This document shows positions 22,677-31,581 of a DNA stretch of 51,884 nucleotides, piece by piece. Position 1 is the stretch's first letter. Each line of letters starts with the position of its first letter. Under the pieces are notes generated by a model that searched no databases, had not been told where the DNA came from, and was given only the letters and a program-made list of their open reading frames with translations. The stretch lies in contig NZ_BOOR01000078.1 in the NCBI RefSeq assembly GCF_016863335.1, forward strand, positions 1 through 51,884, read 5' to 3'. This DNA comes from Planotetraspora thailandica. GTDB lineage: Bacteria > Actinomycetota > Actinomycetes > Streptosporangiales > Streptosporangiaceae. The position numbers and the translations under genes are program-made.

Positions 22677-24974
22677 TTGCGGGGCGTACGTGGAGCGGCC
22701 GTCACGGCATTCGCCGCGGCTTTCACATTGACATCTGTCGGACTGCCGGCCACGGCGCTGGCGACCGGGCAACCCCGGCAGGGGCAGACCACTGAGCTCG
22801 CCCAGCACGCCAACGTGCGTGAACGCCAAGCCCAGCTAGAGCAGCGGCCGTGCCCGGCTGCGGTGCCGGTCGGCACGACCTGCGGTTTCCTGCTCGTGCC
22901 TGAACGGCGGGACGTTCCCGACAGCAAGATCATTAAGGTCGGCTACGCCGTACACAAGTCGACCGCCGCCGACCGCAAGCCCGACCCCGTCGTCTACGAA
23001 AGCGGCGGCCCCGGATCCGCGTCGTTGCAGCAGGCCAAGCTGCTCGTCCAGTCCGTCCCCGACCACGACGTCGTCATCGTCGAGCAGCGCGGCGACCGCT
23101 ATTCCTCGCCCCAGCTGAAGTGCGACGAGATCGTCACGGGCCTGGTGCAGACGCTCCGGACCCCCGGCCAGACGGCACAGGAGACTCCGGCGATCATCCA
23201 GCAGGCGGTGGCATGCCGCGACCGTCTGCGCAGCCAGGGAATCGACCTCACCGGCTACCGGACCGCCGAAATCGCCTCCGACCTCGTCGACCTGCGCAGG
23301 GCGCTCGGGTACACCCAGTGGAACCTCTTCGGCGTGGGCTACTCGACCCGGGTGATGCTCCAGGCCGCGTCCCATGACCCCAGGGGCACCCGGAGCGTCG
23401 TTCTGGACTCCTTCCTCCCCGCACGGTCGTCGTCGTACGGCGACGCGTGGCCCAAACTGGCGGCGGCCATCGCCAAGATGGGCCTCACCGGGCGATTCGA
23501 TGCGATGGTCGCCCGTCTCAACGCGAGTCCGGCGACGTTCGAGACCAGGGATCCCCTCACAGACGGGCGCGTCGCGGAGACCCTGAACGGCAACGACGTG
23601 GCCACGATTCTGGCTGAGTCGCTGGACGACTTCCGGGCCATCCCGATCATCCCGTCGCTCGTGGACGGCGTGGCCGACGGCAAGACCGGGCTGCTGCAGC
23701 CGCTGGTCGACCAGGCGGGCGATGCGCTGACCTCGCGCGAGTGGGGCCTGTACTACGCCGTGAGATGCCAGGACGAGCCCGCGACCACGACGGCGCCGAA
23801 CCGTCCCGAACTGTTCACCGACACGGTCGACCGCGCGGTGTGCCAGGCGTGGGACCTTCCTCCGGTGCCGAAGGGCACGACGCCGGCCACTCCGGGAACG
23901 ACCCCGGCCACTCCGGGAACGACGCCCAGCGGTTCCGGCGGCGCCAAGTCCGGCACCGCCGGCGCGGGCCGGGAGCGTACCGGCTCGGGCACGACTGGCT
24001 CGGCCCGCGGCACGGGGTCAACGAAGACGGGCACCGGATCGACCACGAAGACCCCCACGACCGGCACCGGCACCGGCGGGAACTCCACCGGCACGAAGAC
24101 CCACGGCACGACGGGGACCACAGGCGGGGTCACGACGACGCAGACCGGCACGCGCCGTCCGGCTACCGGAGCGACTCCGGGCGCGACGCCCGGCGGTACG
24201 CGCGGGACCGGTTCCGGCGCGAACGGCGGCGCGGGCACCGCATCCCTGGGCACGGGGAAGACGGGCGTGAACGGGACCACCAAGACCGGAACCAGGACAG
24301 GCACCAAGACCGGTTCCACGGTTCCCACACGCGCCGCGCAGGCTCCCCTGCCGCCGATGCTGGTCGTCGGGGGCCAGTTCGACGCCACGACGCCGCCGGA
24401 GGCGGCCCGGCAGTCCACTTCGCGCGCCCCGTCGGCCCGTTTCGTCGAGTTCGCCGGTGTGGGGCACGGGGTGTTCCAGTCCAGCGATTGCGGCCGCCGT
24501 ACGATCAGCACCTTCCTTGACGATCCTCACGCCGCCGCGCCGTGCGATCCGGCGAAGGTGCCGGAGCCGATGGTGCGCCCGGGGACGCTGTTCCTGACCT
24601 CGTCGGTGTACAAGATCATGCAAGAGCCGGTGATGGTGGCTCCGCTGGTGCTGTTCGCGCTCATGTCGGTCGTTCAGCTCCTGGGCGGCCTCGTCGGGAT
24701 GGTCCGCCGTCGTGGCGGCTGGATCACGGCTGTGGCCGGCGTGTCCGGCGTTGTCTTCATCGGGCTGGCCGCCCTGAGTCTGGGGAACAGCACGGAGGCC
24801 ATGCTGACCATCGGCATCCCGAAGCTGCTTCCCTGGCTCGCCGTCCTCACGGTCGTCGCGACGGTGGCGTCCACGGTGGCGGCCTTCCGGGATCACGCCC
24901 GGAGCATCGCGATCGTGCCGAGCATGGTCGGGCTGGCCTTCATCGCCTACACGTACGGCTGGCTGATCGGCTGA
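22677..24974 (+). CDS. Secreted/membrane alpha/beta-hydrolase-like protein with split domain and no Ser nucleophile
   Basis: The 765-residue protein has a signal-like N-terminus (residues 5-30), then the tripeptidyl-aminopeptidase-like fold: VVYESGGPGSAS, VIVEQRGDRYSS, and a nucleophile elbow that reads FGVGYSTRV where relatives have GVSYGT. Serine is thus replaced by glycine at about residue 221. The C-terminal part has the acid in GGQFDATTPP (about residue 569) and histidine in VGHGVF (about 597). Between CQAWDLPPVP and APLPPM a 160-residue Gly/Thr/Ser-rich stretch (about 398-556) splits the domain. Four membrane helices follow (about 653-764). The TTG start has GGAG 7 nt upstream. Loss of catalysis, or use of S223, is possible; function is unknown. 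Confidence 0.8.
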   Translation: MRGVRGAAVTAFAAAFTLTSVGLPATALATGQPRQGQTTELAQHANVRERQAQLEQRPCPAAVPVGTTCGFLLVPERRDVPDSKIIKVGYAVHKSTAADRKPDPVVYESGGPGSASLQQAKLLVQSVPDHDVVIVEQRGDRYSSPQLKCDEIVTGLVQTLRTPGQTAQETPAIIQQAVACRDRLRSQGIDLTGYRTAEIASDLVDLRRALGYTQWNLFGVGYSTRVMLQAASHDPRGTRSVVLDSFLPARSSSYGDAWPKLAAAIAKMGLTGRFDAMVARLNASPATFETRDPLTDGRVAETLNGNDVATILAESLDDFRAIPIIPSLVDGVADGKTGLLQPLVDQAGDALTSREWGLYYAVRCQDEPATTTAPNRPELFTDTVDRAVCQAWDLPPVPKGTTPATPGTTPATPGTTPSGSGGAKSGTAGAGRERTGSGTTGSARGTGSTKTGTGSTTKTPTTGTGTGGNSTGTKTHGTTGTTGGVTTTQTGTRRPATGATPGATPGGTRGTGSGANGGAGTASLGTGKTGVNGTTKTGTRTGTKTGSTVPTRAAQAPLPPMLVVGGQFDATTPPEAARQSTSRAPSARFVEFAGVGHGVFQSSDCGRRTISTFLDDPHAAAPCDPAKVPEPMVRPGTLFLTSSVYKIMQEPVMVAPLVLFALMSVVQLLGGLVGMVRRRGGWITAVAGVSGVVFIGLAALSLGNSTEAMLTIGIPKLLPWLAVLTVVATVASTVAAFRDHARSIAIVPSMVGLAFIAYTYGWLIG

Positions 24975-25003
24975 TCACGGGGCGTTGAAGGCCCCCATCG
25001 GTG

Positions 25004-25358
25004 GTGATCATGCAGAAGCTCGCGGACATGACACATGGCCTGCATAAATCCCGATCGTGATCATGCAGAAGTTCGGCGATATGCGTCGCGAGCAGGAGAA
25101 AAGCCAGACGTGATCATGCGGACGGTCCATATCGCCCGGGCGTGATGCCGGGCGTGCGCCCGGGTTCGCGTGGTCGAGACGAGTGCCCACACGGCTGACC
25201 CGCGTCCCAGGCCGTTCACCACGCCGCCCTCCGCGAGACTGTGCATGATCACGATGGGCGTTTGCGCAGGCCGTACGGCATCTCGGCGAACTTCTGCATG
25301 ATCACGGTCGATGAACGCCCTGGTCAAAGCCCGATTCCCCGAACTTCTGCATGATCAC
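25004..25358. repeat. Repeat array 2: same 18-nt motif every 53 bp, inverted about a centre
   Basis: GTGATCATGCAGAAGCTC (one mismatch) starts at 25004, the perfect motif at 25057 and a shortened copy (GTGATCATGC) at 25110. On the other strand copies end at 25252 (shortened, TGCATGATCAC), 25305 and 25358 (both full). All steps within each arm are 53 bp. The centre between the two short copies is 121 bp. The unit at 25004 carries CCTGCATAAA 35 nt after its start, as the unit at 21182 carries CCTGCATGAA. It lies between the alpha/beta-hydrolase-like gene and the chitinase promoter. Confidence 0.9.
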
Positions 25359-25380
25359 GCCCCATGTGGGGTGACCCACG

Positions 25381-25420
25381 CCCCATGGGCAGCCCTCCCC
25401 TGGAGGGTCCACCCATGGGG
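25381..25420 (+). terminator. Strong hairpin before the chitinase promoter
   Basis: CCCCATGGG (25381-25389) pairs with CCCATGGGG (25412-25420), and inside it CCCTCC pairs with GGAGGG. The hairpin lies between array 2 and the chitinase operator, where a terminator protecting the chitinase promoter would be expected. No T-run follows, as is usual in actinomycetes. Confidence 0.55.
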
Positions 25421-25471
25421 GGGTTTGGCTCGGGGCTCTTAATGGAGGCTTAAGGGGGGATCAAAGGCTTA

Positions 25472-25530
25472 CTATCAAGAAAGTTTCTTAATAGAAGACA
25501 TTGACGGGCCAGTTCACGGCGGTTTACTTT
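25472..25530 (+). promoter_or_regulatory. Operator palindrome and promoter of the chitinase gene
   Basis: CTATCAAGAAAGTTTCTTAATAG is a near-perfect 23-bp palindrome (25472-25494) centred on GAAAGTTTC; I list its core AAGAAAGTTTCTT at 25477-25489. Immediately after it, TTGACG (25501-25506) and TACTTT (25525-25530) make a -35/-10 pair with 18-bp spacing. The operator sits just upstream of the -35. Such GAAAGTTTC palindromes are typical of actinomycete polysaccharide-degradation genes. Confidence 0.6.
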
Positions 25531-25586
25531 CCGATCAACCCCTGGGGGCGGGGTGTTCGCAAGCTTCGCCTATCGGAGGTGGACCT

Positions 25587-28157
25587 GTGCGCCTGCGCGC
25601 AGCAGCAACGGGAGCGGCGACGCTCGCTCTCCTCGCCGGAATCCTGGCCGGCGGACTCGGCGGCATCACGACCGCCGGCGCCGCCGCCGCCGACAACGAG
25701 ACCTGCAGGCCCGACGGCCTCTACCGCACTCCCGGTGTCGACGTCCCCTACTGCCTGGCCTACGACGAGACCGGCAGAGAGAAGAACGGAGCCGACCATC
25801 CGCGCCGCATCATCGGCTACTTCACCGGCTGGCGAGACGGCGCAAACGGGCAGACGCGCTACCTGGTCGACGACATCCCGTGGGGCAAGGTCACCCACAT
25901 CAACTACGCGTTCGCCCACGTGGGCCCGGACAACAAGCTGTCGGTCGGCTCGAACACCGCGGCCAACCCGGCGATCGGCGAGACCTGGCCGGGCGTGCCG
26001 GGGGCGGAGATGGACCCGGCCTACTCCTACAAGGGACATTTCAACCTGCTCAGCAAGTTCAAGAAGCAGTACCCGAACACCAAGACACTCATCAGCGTGG
26101 GCGGCTGGGCCGAGACCGGCGGCTACTTCGACGACGCCGGAAACCGCCAGTCGAGCGGCGGCTTCTACACGATGACCGTCAACCCCGACGGCTCGGTCAA
26201 CCAGGCCGGCATCGACACCTTCGCCGACTCCGCCGTGGCGTTCCTGCGGACGTACGGCTTCAACGGGGTCGACATCGACTACGAGTACCCGACGTCGATG
26301 AAGGACGCGGGCAACCCGTTCGACTGGACGATCGCGAACGCCAAGCGGGCGAGCCTCATGAAGGGCTATGCGGCGCTGATGAAGACCCTGCGCCAGAAGC
26401 TCGACACCGCCTCGGCCGCCGACGGGAGGTACTACCTGCTGTCGGTCGCCGCGCCGTCGTCCGGCTACCTGCTGCGGGGCATGGAGACCTACCAGGTCAC
26501 GCAGTACCTCGACTACGTCAACATCATGTCGTACGACCTGCACGGCGCATGGAACAAGTACGTCGGCCCCAACGCCTCCCTCTTCGACGACGGCAAGGAC
26601 GCCGAGCTCGCCGCCGCGGGCGTCTACACGACCTCGCAGTACGGCGGCATCGGCTATCTCAACACCGACTGGGCCTACCACTACTTCCGCGGGTCGATGC
26701 CGGCCGGCAGGATCAACATCGGCCTGCCGTACTACACACGGGGCTTCAAGAACGTCGCGGGCGGCACCAACGGCATGTGGGGTACGGCGTCCTCCTCCGC
26801 CTGCCCGGCCGGCGCGGGCCTGACGACGTGCGGCGACGGCGCGGTCGGCATCGACAACATCTGGCACGACCTGGACACGGCGGGAAAGGAGTCCCCCGCG
26901 GGCTCCAACCCGATGTGGCACGCCAAGAATCTCGAGCAGGGCATCCTCGGCGACTACCTGCCGGCGTACGGCGTCACCGACACGTCCCTGACGGGCACCT
27001 ACACCCGCAACTACAGCTCCGCGCTCGTCGCCCCCTGGTTGTGGAACTCCACGAAGAAGGTCTTCCTGTCCACCGAGGACGACCAGTCGGTCGCGGCGAA
27101 GGCCGACTACGTGGTGTCCAAGGGCCTCGGCGGCACCATGGTCTGGGAGCTGGCCGGCGACTACGGCTGGAACGCCGCCAAGGGACAGTACGACCCCGGA
27201 TCGACCCTCACGACGGTCATGTACGACAAGTTCAAGACGGCGTCGCCGTACGGGAACGTCCGGGCCACCACGCCGATCCCGAGCCAGAAGCTGGACATCT
27301 CTGTCGAATTCCGCGACTTCGCCCTGGGCGACAACAACTACCCGATCAACCCGAAGATCCACATCACGAACAACTCATCCGTGACGCTTCCGGGCGGGAC
27401 CGAGTTCCAGTTCGACTACGCGAACTCGGCTCCAGGAAACGCCGCCGACCAGTCCGGTTTCGGCTCCTCGGTGATCCGCCGAGACCACACCGCGGCCAAC
27501 AACATCGGAGGCCTGAAGGGCGATTACAACCGGGTCTCCCTCAAACTGCCGAGCTGGCAGACGCTCGCGCCGGGCGCCTCGGTCGACGTCGCCTTCGTCT
27601 ACTACCTGCCGACCTCGACCCCGTCGAACTGGACGGTGACGTTCGGCGGCGCCACCTACGGCCTCCTTCAGGACTACGCGCGCGGCGGCACGGTCGCGAC
27701 CCCCTCCCCCACGCCGTCCCCCTCACCGACCGGGTCGTGTGCGGCGGCCGCCTGGTCCTCCACGCAGGTCTACACCGGCGGCAACCTGGTCTCCCACAAC
27801 GGCCACACGTGGAAGGCCAAGTGGTGGACGCAGGGCGAGACCCCCGGCTCCGCGCAGGTCTGGGAGGACCAGGGCGCCTGCTCGGGCGGGACACCCAGCC
27901 CCACACCGACACCCACGCCGACACCCACGCCGACACCCACGCCGACACCCACACCCACACCCACACCCACGCCCACGCCCACGCCCACGCCCACGCCGAC
28001 CGTCCCCGGCACCTATCCCGCCTGGGCCGCGGGCACGGCGTACGCCGCGGGTACACGCGTGAGCTACGGCGGAGCGAACTACCAGTGCCTCCAGTCGCAT
28101 ACGGCGATATCCGGCTGGGAGCCCCCGAACGTCCCGGCGCTCTGGAAGAGGCTCTGA
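25587..28157 (+). CDS. Secreted GH18 chitinase with two CBM5/12 modules
   Basis: The 856-residue enzyme hydrolyses chitin outside the cell. A signal peptide (residues 1-35, ending AGAAAADN) is followed by a GH18 catalytic domain (about 68-550) with [20 protein letters not shown] and the active-site strand [11 protein letters not shown] (DxxDxDxE with Asn in place of the first Asp context and the acid E kept), and MSYDLHGAW. Next come a beta-rich module (about 570-690; [20 protein letters not shown]), a first chitin-binding CBM5/12 ([18 protein letters not shown]), a long Pro-Thr linker, and a second CBM5/12 ([20 protein letters not shown]) at the very end. The GTG start has CGGAGG upstream. 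Regulation is likely through the palindrome at 25472-25494. Confidence 0.95.
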   Translation: MRLRAAATGAATLALLAGILAGGLGGITTAGAAAADNETCRPDGLYRTPGVDVPYCLAYDETGREKNGADHPRRIIGYFTGWRDGANGQTRYLVDDIPWGKVTHINYAFAHVGPDNKLSVGSNTAANPAIGETWPGVPGAEMDPAYSYKGHFNLLSKFKKQYPNTKTLISVGGWAETGGYFDDAGNRQSSGGFYTMTVNPDGSVNQAGIDTFADSAVAFLRTYGFNGVDIDYEYPTSMKDAGNPFDWTIANAKRASLMKGYAALMKTLRQKLDTASAADGRYYLLSVAAPSSGYLLRGMETYQVTQYLDYVNIMSYDLHGAWNKYVGPNASLFDDGKDAELAAAGVYTTSQYGGIGYLNTDWAYHYFRGSMPAGRINIGLPYYTRGFKNVAGGTNGMWGTASSSACPAGAGLTTCGDGAVGIDNIWHDLDTAGKESPAGSNPMWHAKNLEQGILGDYLPAYGVTDTSLTGTYTRNYSSALVAPWLWNSTKKVFLSTEDDQSVAAKADYVVSKGLGGTMVWELAGDYGWNAAKGQYDPGSTLTTVMYDKFKTASPYGNVRATTPIPSQKLDISVEFRDFALGDNNYPINPKIHITNNSSVTLPGGTEFQFDYANSAPGNAADQSGFGSSVIRRDHTAANNIGGLKGDYNRVSLKLPSWQTLAPGASVDVAFVYYLPTSTPSNWTVTFGGATYGLLQDYARGGTVATPSPTPSPSPTGSCAAAAWSSTQVYTGGNLVSHNGHTWKAKWWTQGETPGSAQVWEDQGACSGGTPSPTPTPTPTPTPTPTPTPTPTPTPTPTPTPTPTPTVPGTYPAWAAGTAYAAGTRVSYGGANYQCLQSHTAISGWEPPNVPALWKRL
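27897..28000 (+). repeat. Pro-Thr coding repeat in the chitinase linker
   Basis: About 17 Thr-Pro dipeptides are encoded by tandem CCNAC(A/G) units such as CCGACACCCACG, joining the two chitin-binding modules. The DNA repeat is prone to slippage in multiples of 6 bp, which would lengthen or shorten the linker without shifting frame. Confidence 0.85.
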
Positions 28158-28270
28158 CCCGCCGGCGACACCGACCTGCCCGGCGTGAGGGGTGACCACC
28201 CCGCGGCGGGCAGACGCCTCCGGGCCGCGCGAGACCGGTGACGCTCTCGCGGTCCGGAGCACCCCCCAGC

Positions 28271-28304
28271 CGATGCCCGGTGATCGACCGATCACCGGGC
28301 ATCG
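28271..28304 (+). terminator. Perfect hairpin downstream of the chitinase gene
   Basis: CGATGCCCGGTGATCG (28271-28286) pairs perfectly with CGATCACCGGGCATCG (28289-28304) around a 2-nt centre, giving 16-bp arms. It lies 113 bp after the chitinase stop and 81 bp before copC. A terminator is the simplest reading; the high symmetry also allows a protein-binding site. Confidence 0.65.
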
Positions 28305-28385
28305 GTGTCCCACCGCCCGGGAGAGGCCGGGCGTGATCAGTGGGACCATGGCTGGGTCACGACTCACCCAGCGGAGGACATAGAG

Positions 28386-29087
28386 GTGTTCGAGGTCGCG
28401 CGTCCCGGAGCGTCCGGCCGCAGTCCGATCGTTCGCACGGCGGTCGTCGTGCTGATCGCCTGCGCCGCGTCGTTGTTCCTGGCGACCCCTGCGCAGGCGC
28501 ACAACGTGCTGATCGGCAGCGATCCCCGCGAGGGCGCGTCGCTACCGGCCACACCGGGCAAGGTGACACTCACCTTCGATCAGGCGGTTCGGCCAGACTT
28601 CGCCAGGATCGCGGTGACCGGCCCGGACGGCGCCCAGTATGAGCAGGGCGACGTCGGCGTGAGCGGCGACAGCGTCTTCATCGCCCTGCGTCCCCAGGGG
28701 CCCGCGGGAGCCTACGTCGTCTCCTACCGGATCGTCTCCAACGACGGCCACCCGGTCACGGGCACCGTGCCCTTCACCGTCGGCGGAACGGCTGCGGGGA
28801 CGCCGGGCGCCGCAGGACCGGGAACGGCCCCGGGATCGGGCACTCACCTCAGCGCGAACCCGCCCGGCCTCGGCACGCCGCCTCCCGTCGCCCCCTCCGG
28901 CGGCGCCTGGGTGTGGGGCCTCCTCGTCGCCACCGGCGTGCTGCTCGCCCTGGCGACCCTCGGCCTCGTACGGCACGACCGCCGCGTCGGCCTGGCCGCC
29001 GGCGGAACGGCCTCCGCGGGCGCAGTCAGCCCCCAGAGAACGCGAACGGCGAATCCGGGAACCGGGACCACGGGGGGCGGATCATGA
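28386..29087 (+). CDS. copC: CopC-family copper-binding protein, membrane anchored
   Basis: The 233-residue protein has a signal peptide (VRTAVVVLIACAASLFLATP, cleaved before AHNVLIG), so the mature N-terminus is or is near His, the Cu(II) ligand of CopC. The CopC beta-barrel runs to about residue 130 (GSDPREGASLPATPGKV, VVSYRIVSNDGHPVTGTVPF with the conserved DGHPV histidine). A Gly/Pro linker and one membrane helix (VWGLLVATGVLLALATLGLV) follow. The GTG at 28386 is preferred to the ATG at 28305 because GGAGG lies 8 nt before it and it begins the signal peptide. It overlaps copD by 4 bp (ATGA), so the pair handles copper at the membrane. Confidence 0.9.
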   Translation: MFEVARPGASGRSPIVRTAVVVLIACAASLFLATPAQAHNVLIGSDPREGASLPATPGKVTLTFDQAVRPDFARIAVTGPDGAQYEQGDVGVSGDSVFIALRPQGPAGAYVVSYRIVSNDGHPVTGTVPFTVGGTAAGTPGAAGPGTAPGSGTHLSANPPGLGTPPPVAPSGGAWVWGLLVATGVLLALATLGLVRHDRRVGLAAGGTASAGAVSPQRTRTANPGTGTTGGGS

Positions 29088-30115
29088 CCGTCGCAGCGCA
29101 GAGGCGCCTCGGCGGATCCGCCGAGGCTTCCCGGTCCCGGCTGCCGGTCGCGGGAGGGATCGCGGCCGGGCTCCTCGCCGTGCTCATCGCGACCTGGCTC
29201 ACCCGGCCCGGCCCGACGCCGGGCATCCCGATGCCGGGCGGCCTCGTGGAGTACGGCCTGCCCGTCTCCCGGCTCGTCGTCGACCTGGCGGCGACGGCGG
29301 CTCTCGGCCTCAGCCTGCTGCCCAAGCTGCTCGGCTTCGACGATCCCGATCGCACCGAGCCGATCGCGGCCAGGGCCAGGCACTGGGCCGTGTTGTCGGC
29401 GCTGATCTGGTGCGCCGCCGCACTCGTCGCGACCGTCCTGAGCGCGGCCGAGGTGCAGCCGGGCACGGTGCCGGACGTCGCCGACTACGTCGACCGCATC
29501 GGCTCGGGTCAGGGCCTGGTCGTCAGCGCCTCCTGCGCGCTGGCCTGCGCCACGGTCGGCATGCTGGCCGTCAGGTTCGGCGAGAAGGTCCCGGCCGAGT
29601 TGCGCGTCCTGGTCGCGGGGTTCGGCCTGCTGCCCATCCCCGTGACCGGCCATGCCTCGAACTGGTACTGGCACGACGTGACCATGGTCTCGATGGAGTT
29701 GCACGTCATCGGGGCCTGCGCGTGGACGGGCGGGCTGGCGGCCCTCACCGTGCTGCTGGTGCGCGACCGCGCCCTGCTGGCCCGCGCCCTGCCGAGGTTT
29801 TCCCGGCTGGCCACGGTGGCGCTGATCGTCGTGGGGCTGTCGGGCGTCTTCAACGCCCTGGTGGAGCTTCTGCTGTCGCCCGACCGGGCGTTCCCCGAGT
29901 CACTGGTCACGACGCGGTACGGCTGGCTCGTGCTGGCCAAGACCGTCTTCGTCGTCGTGATCGCGCTGCTCGGCGCCAACATCCGCTGGCGACTGCTGCC
30001 CGCGATCAGCCGGCAGGCGCCCACCGCCCTGGCGAAGTGGGCGACGTTCGAGATCGCGGTGATGGGTTTGGCCTTCGGCGTCGCCGTGGCGCTGACCAGG
30101 GCGCCCGTCACCTGA
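29084..30115 (+). CDS. copD: CopD-family copper transport membrane protein
   Basis: The 343-residue protein has about eight hydrophobic helices (for example LPVAGGIAAGLLAVLIATWL, ATVALIVVGLSGVFNALVEL, LVLAKTVFVVVIALLGANIR) and the CopD pattern TGHASNWYWHDVTMVSMELHV with several histidines in one segment, expected to form a metal path. CopD proteins act with CopC in copper uptake or tolerance. The ATG overlaps the copC stop. An N-terminal stretch before the first helix is short and polar, so the N-terminus is probably cytoplasmic. Confidence 0.9.
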   Translation: MTVAAQRRLGGSAEASRSRLPVAGGIAAGLLAVLIATWLTRPGPTPGIPMPGGLVEYGLPVSRLVVDLAATAALGLSLLPKLLGFDDPDRTEPIAARARHWAVLSALIWCAAALVATVLSAAEVQPGTVPDVADYVDRIGSGQGLVVSASCALACATVGMLAVRFGEKVPAELRVLVAGFGLLPIPVTGHASNWYWHDVTMVSMELHVIGACAWTGGLAALTVLLVRDRALLARALPRFSRLATVALIVVGLSGVFNALVELLLSPDRAFPESLVTTRYGWLVLAKTVFVVVIALLGANIRWRLLPAISRQAPTALAKWATFEIAVMGLAFGVAVALTRAPVT

Positions 30116-30137
30116 TCGGGTCATGAGGGCCCGCGCG

Positions 30138-30180
30138 AACACGCCGCCGCCCCCGGGGAGGTCCCCGGAGGCGGCGGGTT
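30138..30180. terminator. Bidirectional hairpin between copD and the convergent membrane gene
   Basis: CGCCGCC at about 30142-30148 pairs with GGCGGCG at about 30170-30176, and an inner CCGGGGA pairs with TCCCCGG. It sits between two genes that point at each other, as a shared terminator would. Confidence 0.6.
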
Positions 30181-30208
30181 CACTTGGGGGGCATTCGCCG
30201 GAGACGGC

Positions 30209-31456
30209 CTACCGGTCGGAGCCTCCGTCGGCCACCGGCCGCGCCGCCACTCCGGACGTACTCGTCTCCGGAGCCGGGGCGCCGCCCGTGCCCGCGGCCG
30301 CGAGAGCCGCCTCCCCGTCCTTCTCGTCCGCCGCCGACCGGTGCCGGCCCGCGAACCATTCGATGGCCAGCCACACGACCGCCAGCGACGCGGCCGCGAT
30401 CGGCCACGAACCCGCCGCGTACGGCGGAGCCTCCAGGAGCCGGTCCTGCACGGCCAGCCCGCCGTACACGCCTGCCGTCACGAGCACGGCCCCGAGCACC
30501 GGCCGCAGGTACGGCACGCGCACGAAGAACGCCAGGTCGACGCAGAGCCCGGCGAGCACGAAGAAAAACGGGATCGCCGACGGCGGAAAGGTGGTGCCGA
30601 CGAGCAGCGGCCACACCAGGCAGCGGTAGCCGACGTAGATCGCCGTCACGGTCGTCGCCGTCCAGCGCCTGCCGACGAACATCCGGGCCAGCACCAGCAC
30701 CGCCACACCGGCCACGCCCGCGTAGACCGGGTAGACCCACTCGGGCACCGGCAGCGAGAACTTGAGGATCATCGCGCGGTCCACCGCCCGGCCCATCTGG
30801 TTGGCCGCGAACTGCAGCAGGCTCGGCTCCGCGTACGGTTGCCCGCGGTCCCACGAGGCCACCTCGAGCACGCCGTACTCCTGCTGCTGCTGGGGGAAGT
30901 GCACGTTCTCCAGGATGAACGTGAAAAGCGCCACCAGCACGACGGTCCGCCGCCGCTCGGAGATGACGGGATAGGCCGCCGCCCCCCGGTACCAGCCGCG
31001 GGTCACTCCAATGATCATCAGAGCGGTTCCGAGGTACAGCAGCGCGTGCGACGGGCTCCAGGCGGTGATGTCGAGCCCGTTGACCCGGTGGTTGATGAGG
31101 TCGAGCGGGATCGCGATGAGAAAGATCCCCGCACCCCACTGGATGAACCGGGAGGCGATGCGGTCGACGCCGTAGCCGGTGTACCAGTGCACGATCGCGA
31201 GCCCGACGGCGATGACGGTGCCGACCGAGTTGATCAGGTGCGGCGGAGCGAGGTCGTCGCGCAGCCACTTGAAATGCCACGAGACGTCCCAGGACGCCCC
31301 GAGCACCTTGAGCACGAACGCCACAAGCCAGCCGAGGTAGAGAACCCGGAAGAGATCCGCCGGAGTCTGCCTGCCGGCATCTCCACGCGTCCAATAAGGG
31401 AGCGCCCATTCGATGAAGCGGCGGGGGGCCTGCCTGAGCGTCGTTCCTGTTGTCAC
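30209..31456 (-). CDS. Polytopic membrane protein, function unknown
   Basis: The 415-residue protein has about nine hydrophobic helices (for example LFRVLYLGWLVAFVLKVLG, INSVGTVIAVGLAIVHWYTG, WGAGIFLIAIPLDLINH, AIPFFFVLAGLCVDLAFFV, GSWPIAAASLAVVWLAIEWF) and conserved-looking loops with SWDVSWHFKWLRDDLAPPH and ITAWSPSHALLYLG, where the His, Asp and Trp residues could bind a metal or haem, but no known motif is met. The tail is charged and Ala/Gly-rich. The GTG at 31456 is a cautious choice; an in-frame ATG at 31525 adds 23 polar residues over what looks like promoter sequence. I recognise it only as an uncharacterised actinobacterial membrane family. Confidence 0.65.
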   Translation of the reverse strand: MTTGTTLRQAPRRFIEWALPYWTRGDAGRQTPADLFRVLYLGWLVAFVLKVLGASWDVSWHFKWLRDDLAPPHLINSVGTVIAVGLAIVHWYTGYGVDRIASRFIQWGAGIFLIAIPLDLINHRVNGLDITAWSPSHALLYLGTALMIIGVTRGWYRGAAAYPVISERRRTVVLVALFTFILENVHFPQQQQEYGVLEVASWDRGQPYAEPSLLQFAANQMGRAVDRAMILKFSLPVPEWVYPVYAGVAGVAVLVLARMFVGRRWTATTVTAIYVGYRCLVWPLLVGTTFPPSAIPFFFVLAGLCVDLAFFVRVPYLRPVLGAVLVTAGVYGGLAVQDRLLEAPPYAAGSWPIAAASLAVVWLAIEWFAGRHRSAADEKDGEAALAAAGTGGAPAPETSTSGVAARPVADGGSDR

Positions 31457-31569
31457 GCGCGAAATGATGCCGGTCCCGTGGTTGCGGGCGCAATCGGGGA
31501 TGTCCCCTATGCGAAATTTATGCATCGGCCCGCCGGAGTCGCGCGGACCGATCTACCCGGTTGGCTAAG

Positions 31570-31575
31570 TAGCAT
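31570..31575 (+). promoter_or_regulatory. -10 element of the hydrolase/ABC fusion gene, leaderless
   Basis: TAGCAT is followed by 6 nt (CGCGAT) and the ATG at 31582, with no ribosome site between. This fits a leaderless start. Confidence 0.5.
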
Positions 31576-31581
31576 CGCGAT

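Noticed and set aside
21076-25358. The 53-bp arrays as CRISPR arrays
   Set aside because: The conserved part is only 18 nt, the intervals are partly similar and carry a shared second box, copies occur in both orientations, and there are no cas genes.
25524-27362. A 612-aa open frame on the minus strand
   Set aside because: It is antisense to the chitinase, has Arg/Val/Gly-rich composition typical of the complement of GC-biased codons, and lacks any motif.
28386-30115. A functional link between copC-copD and chitin degradation through a copper monooxygenase
   Set aside because: No lytic polysaccharide monooxygenase gene is in the window and a strong hairpin separates the chitinase from copC.
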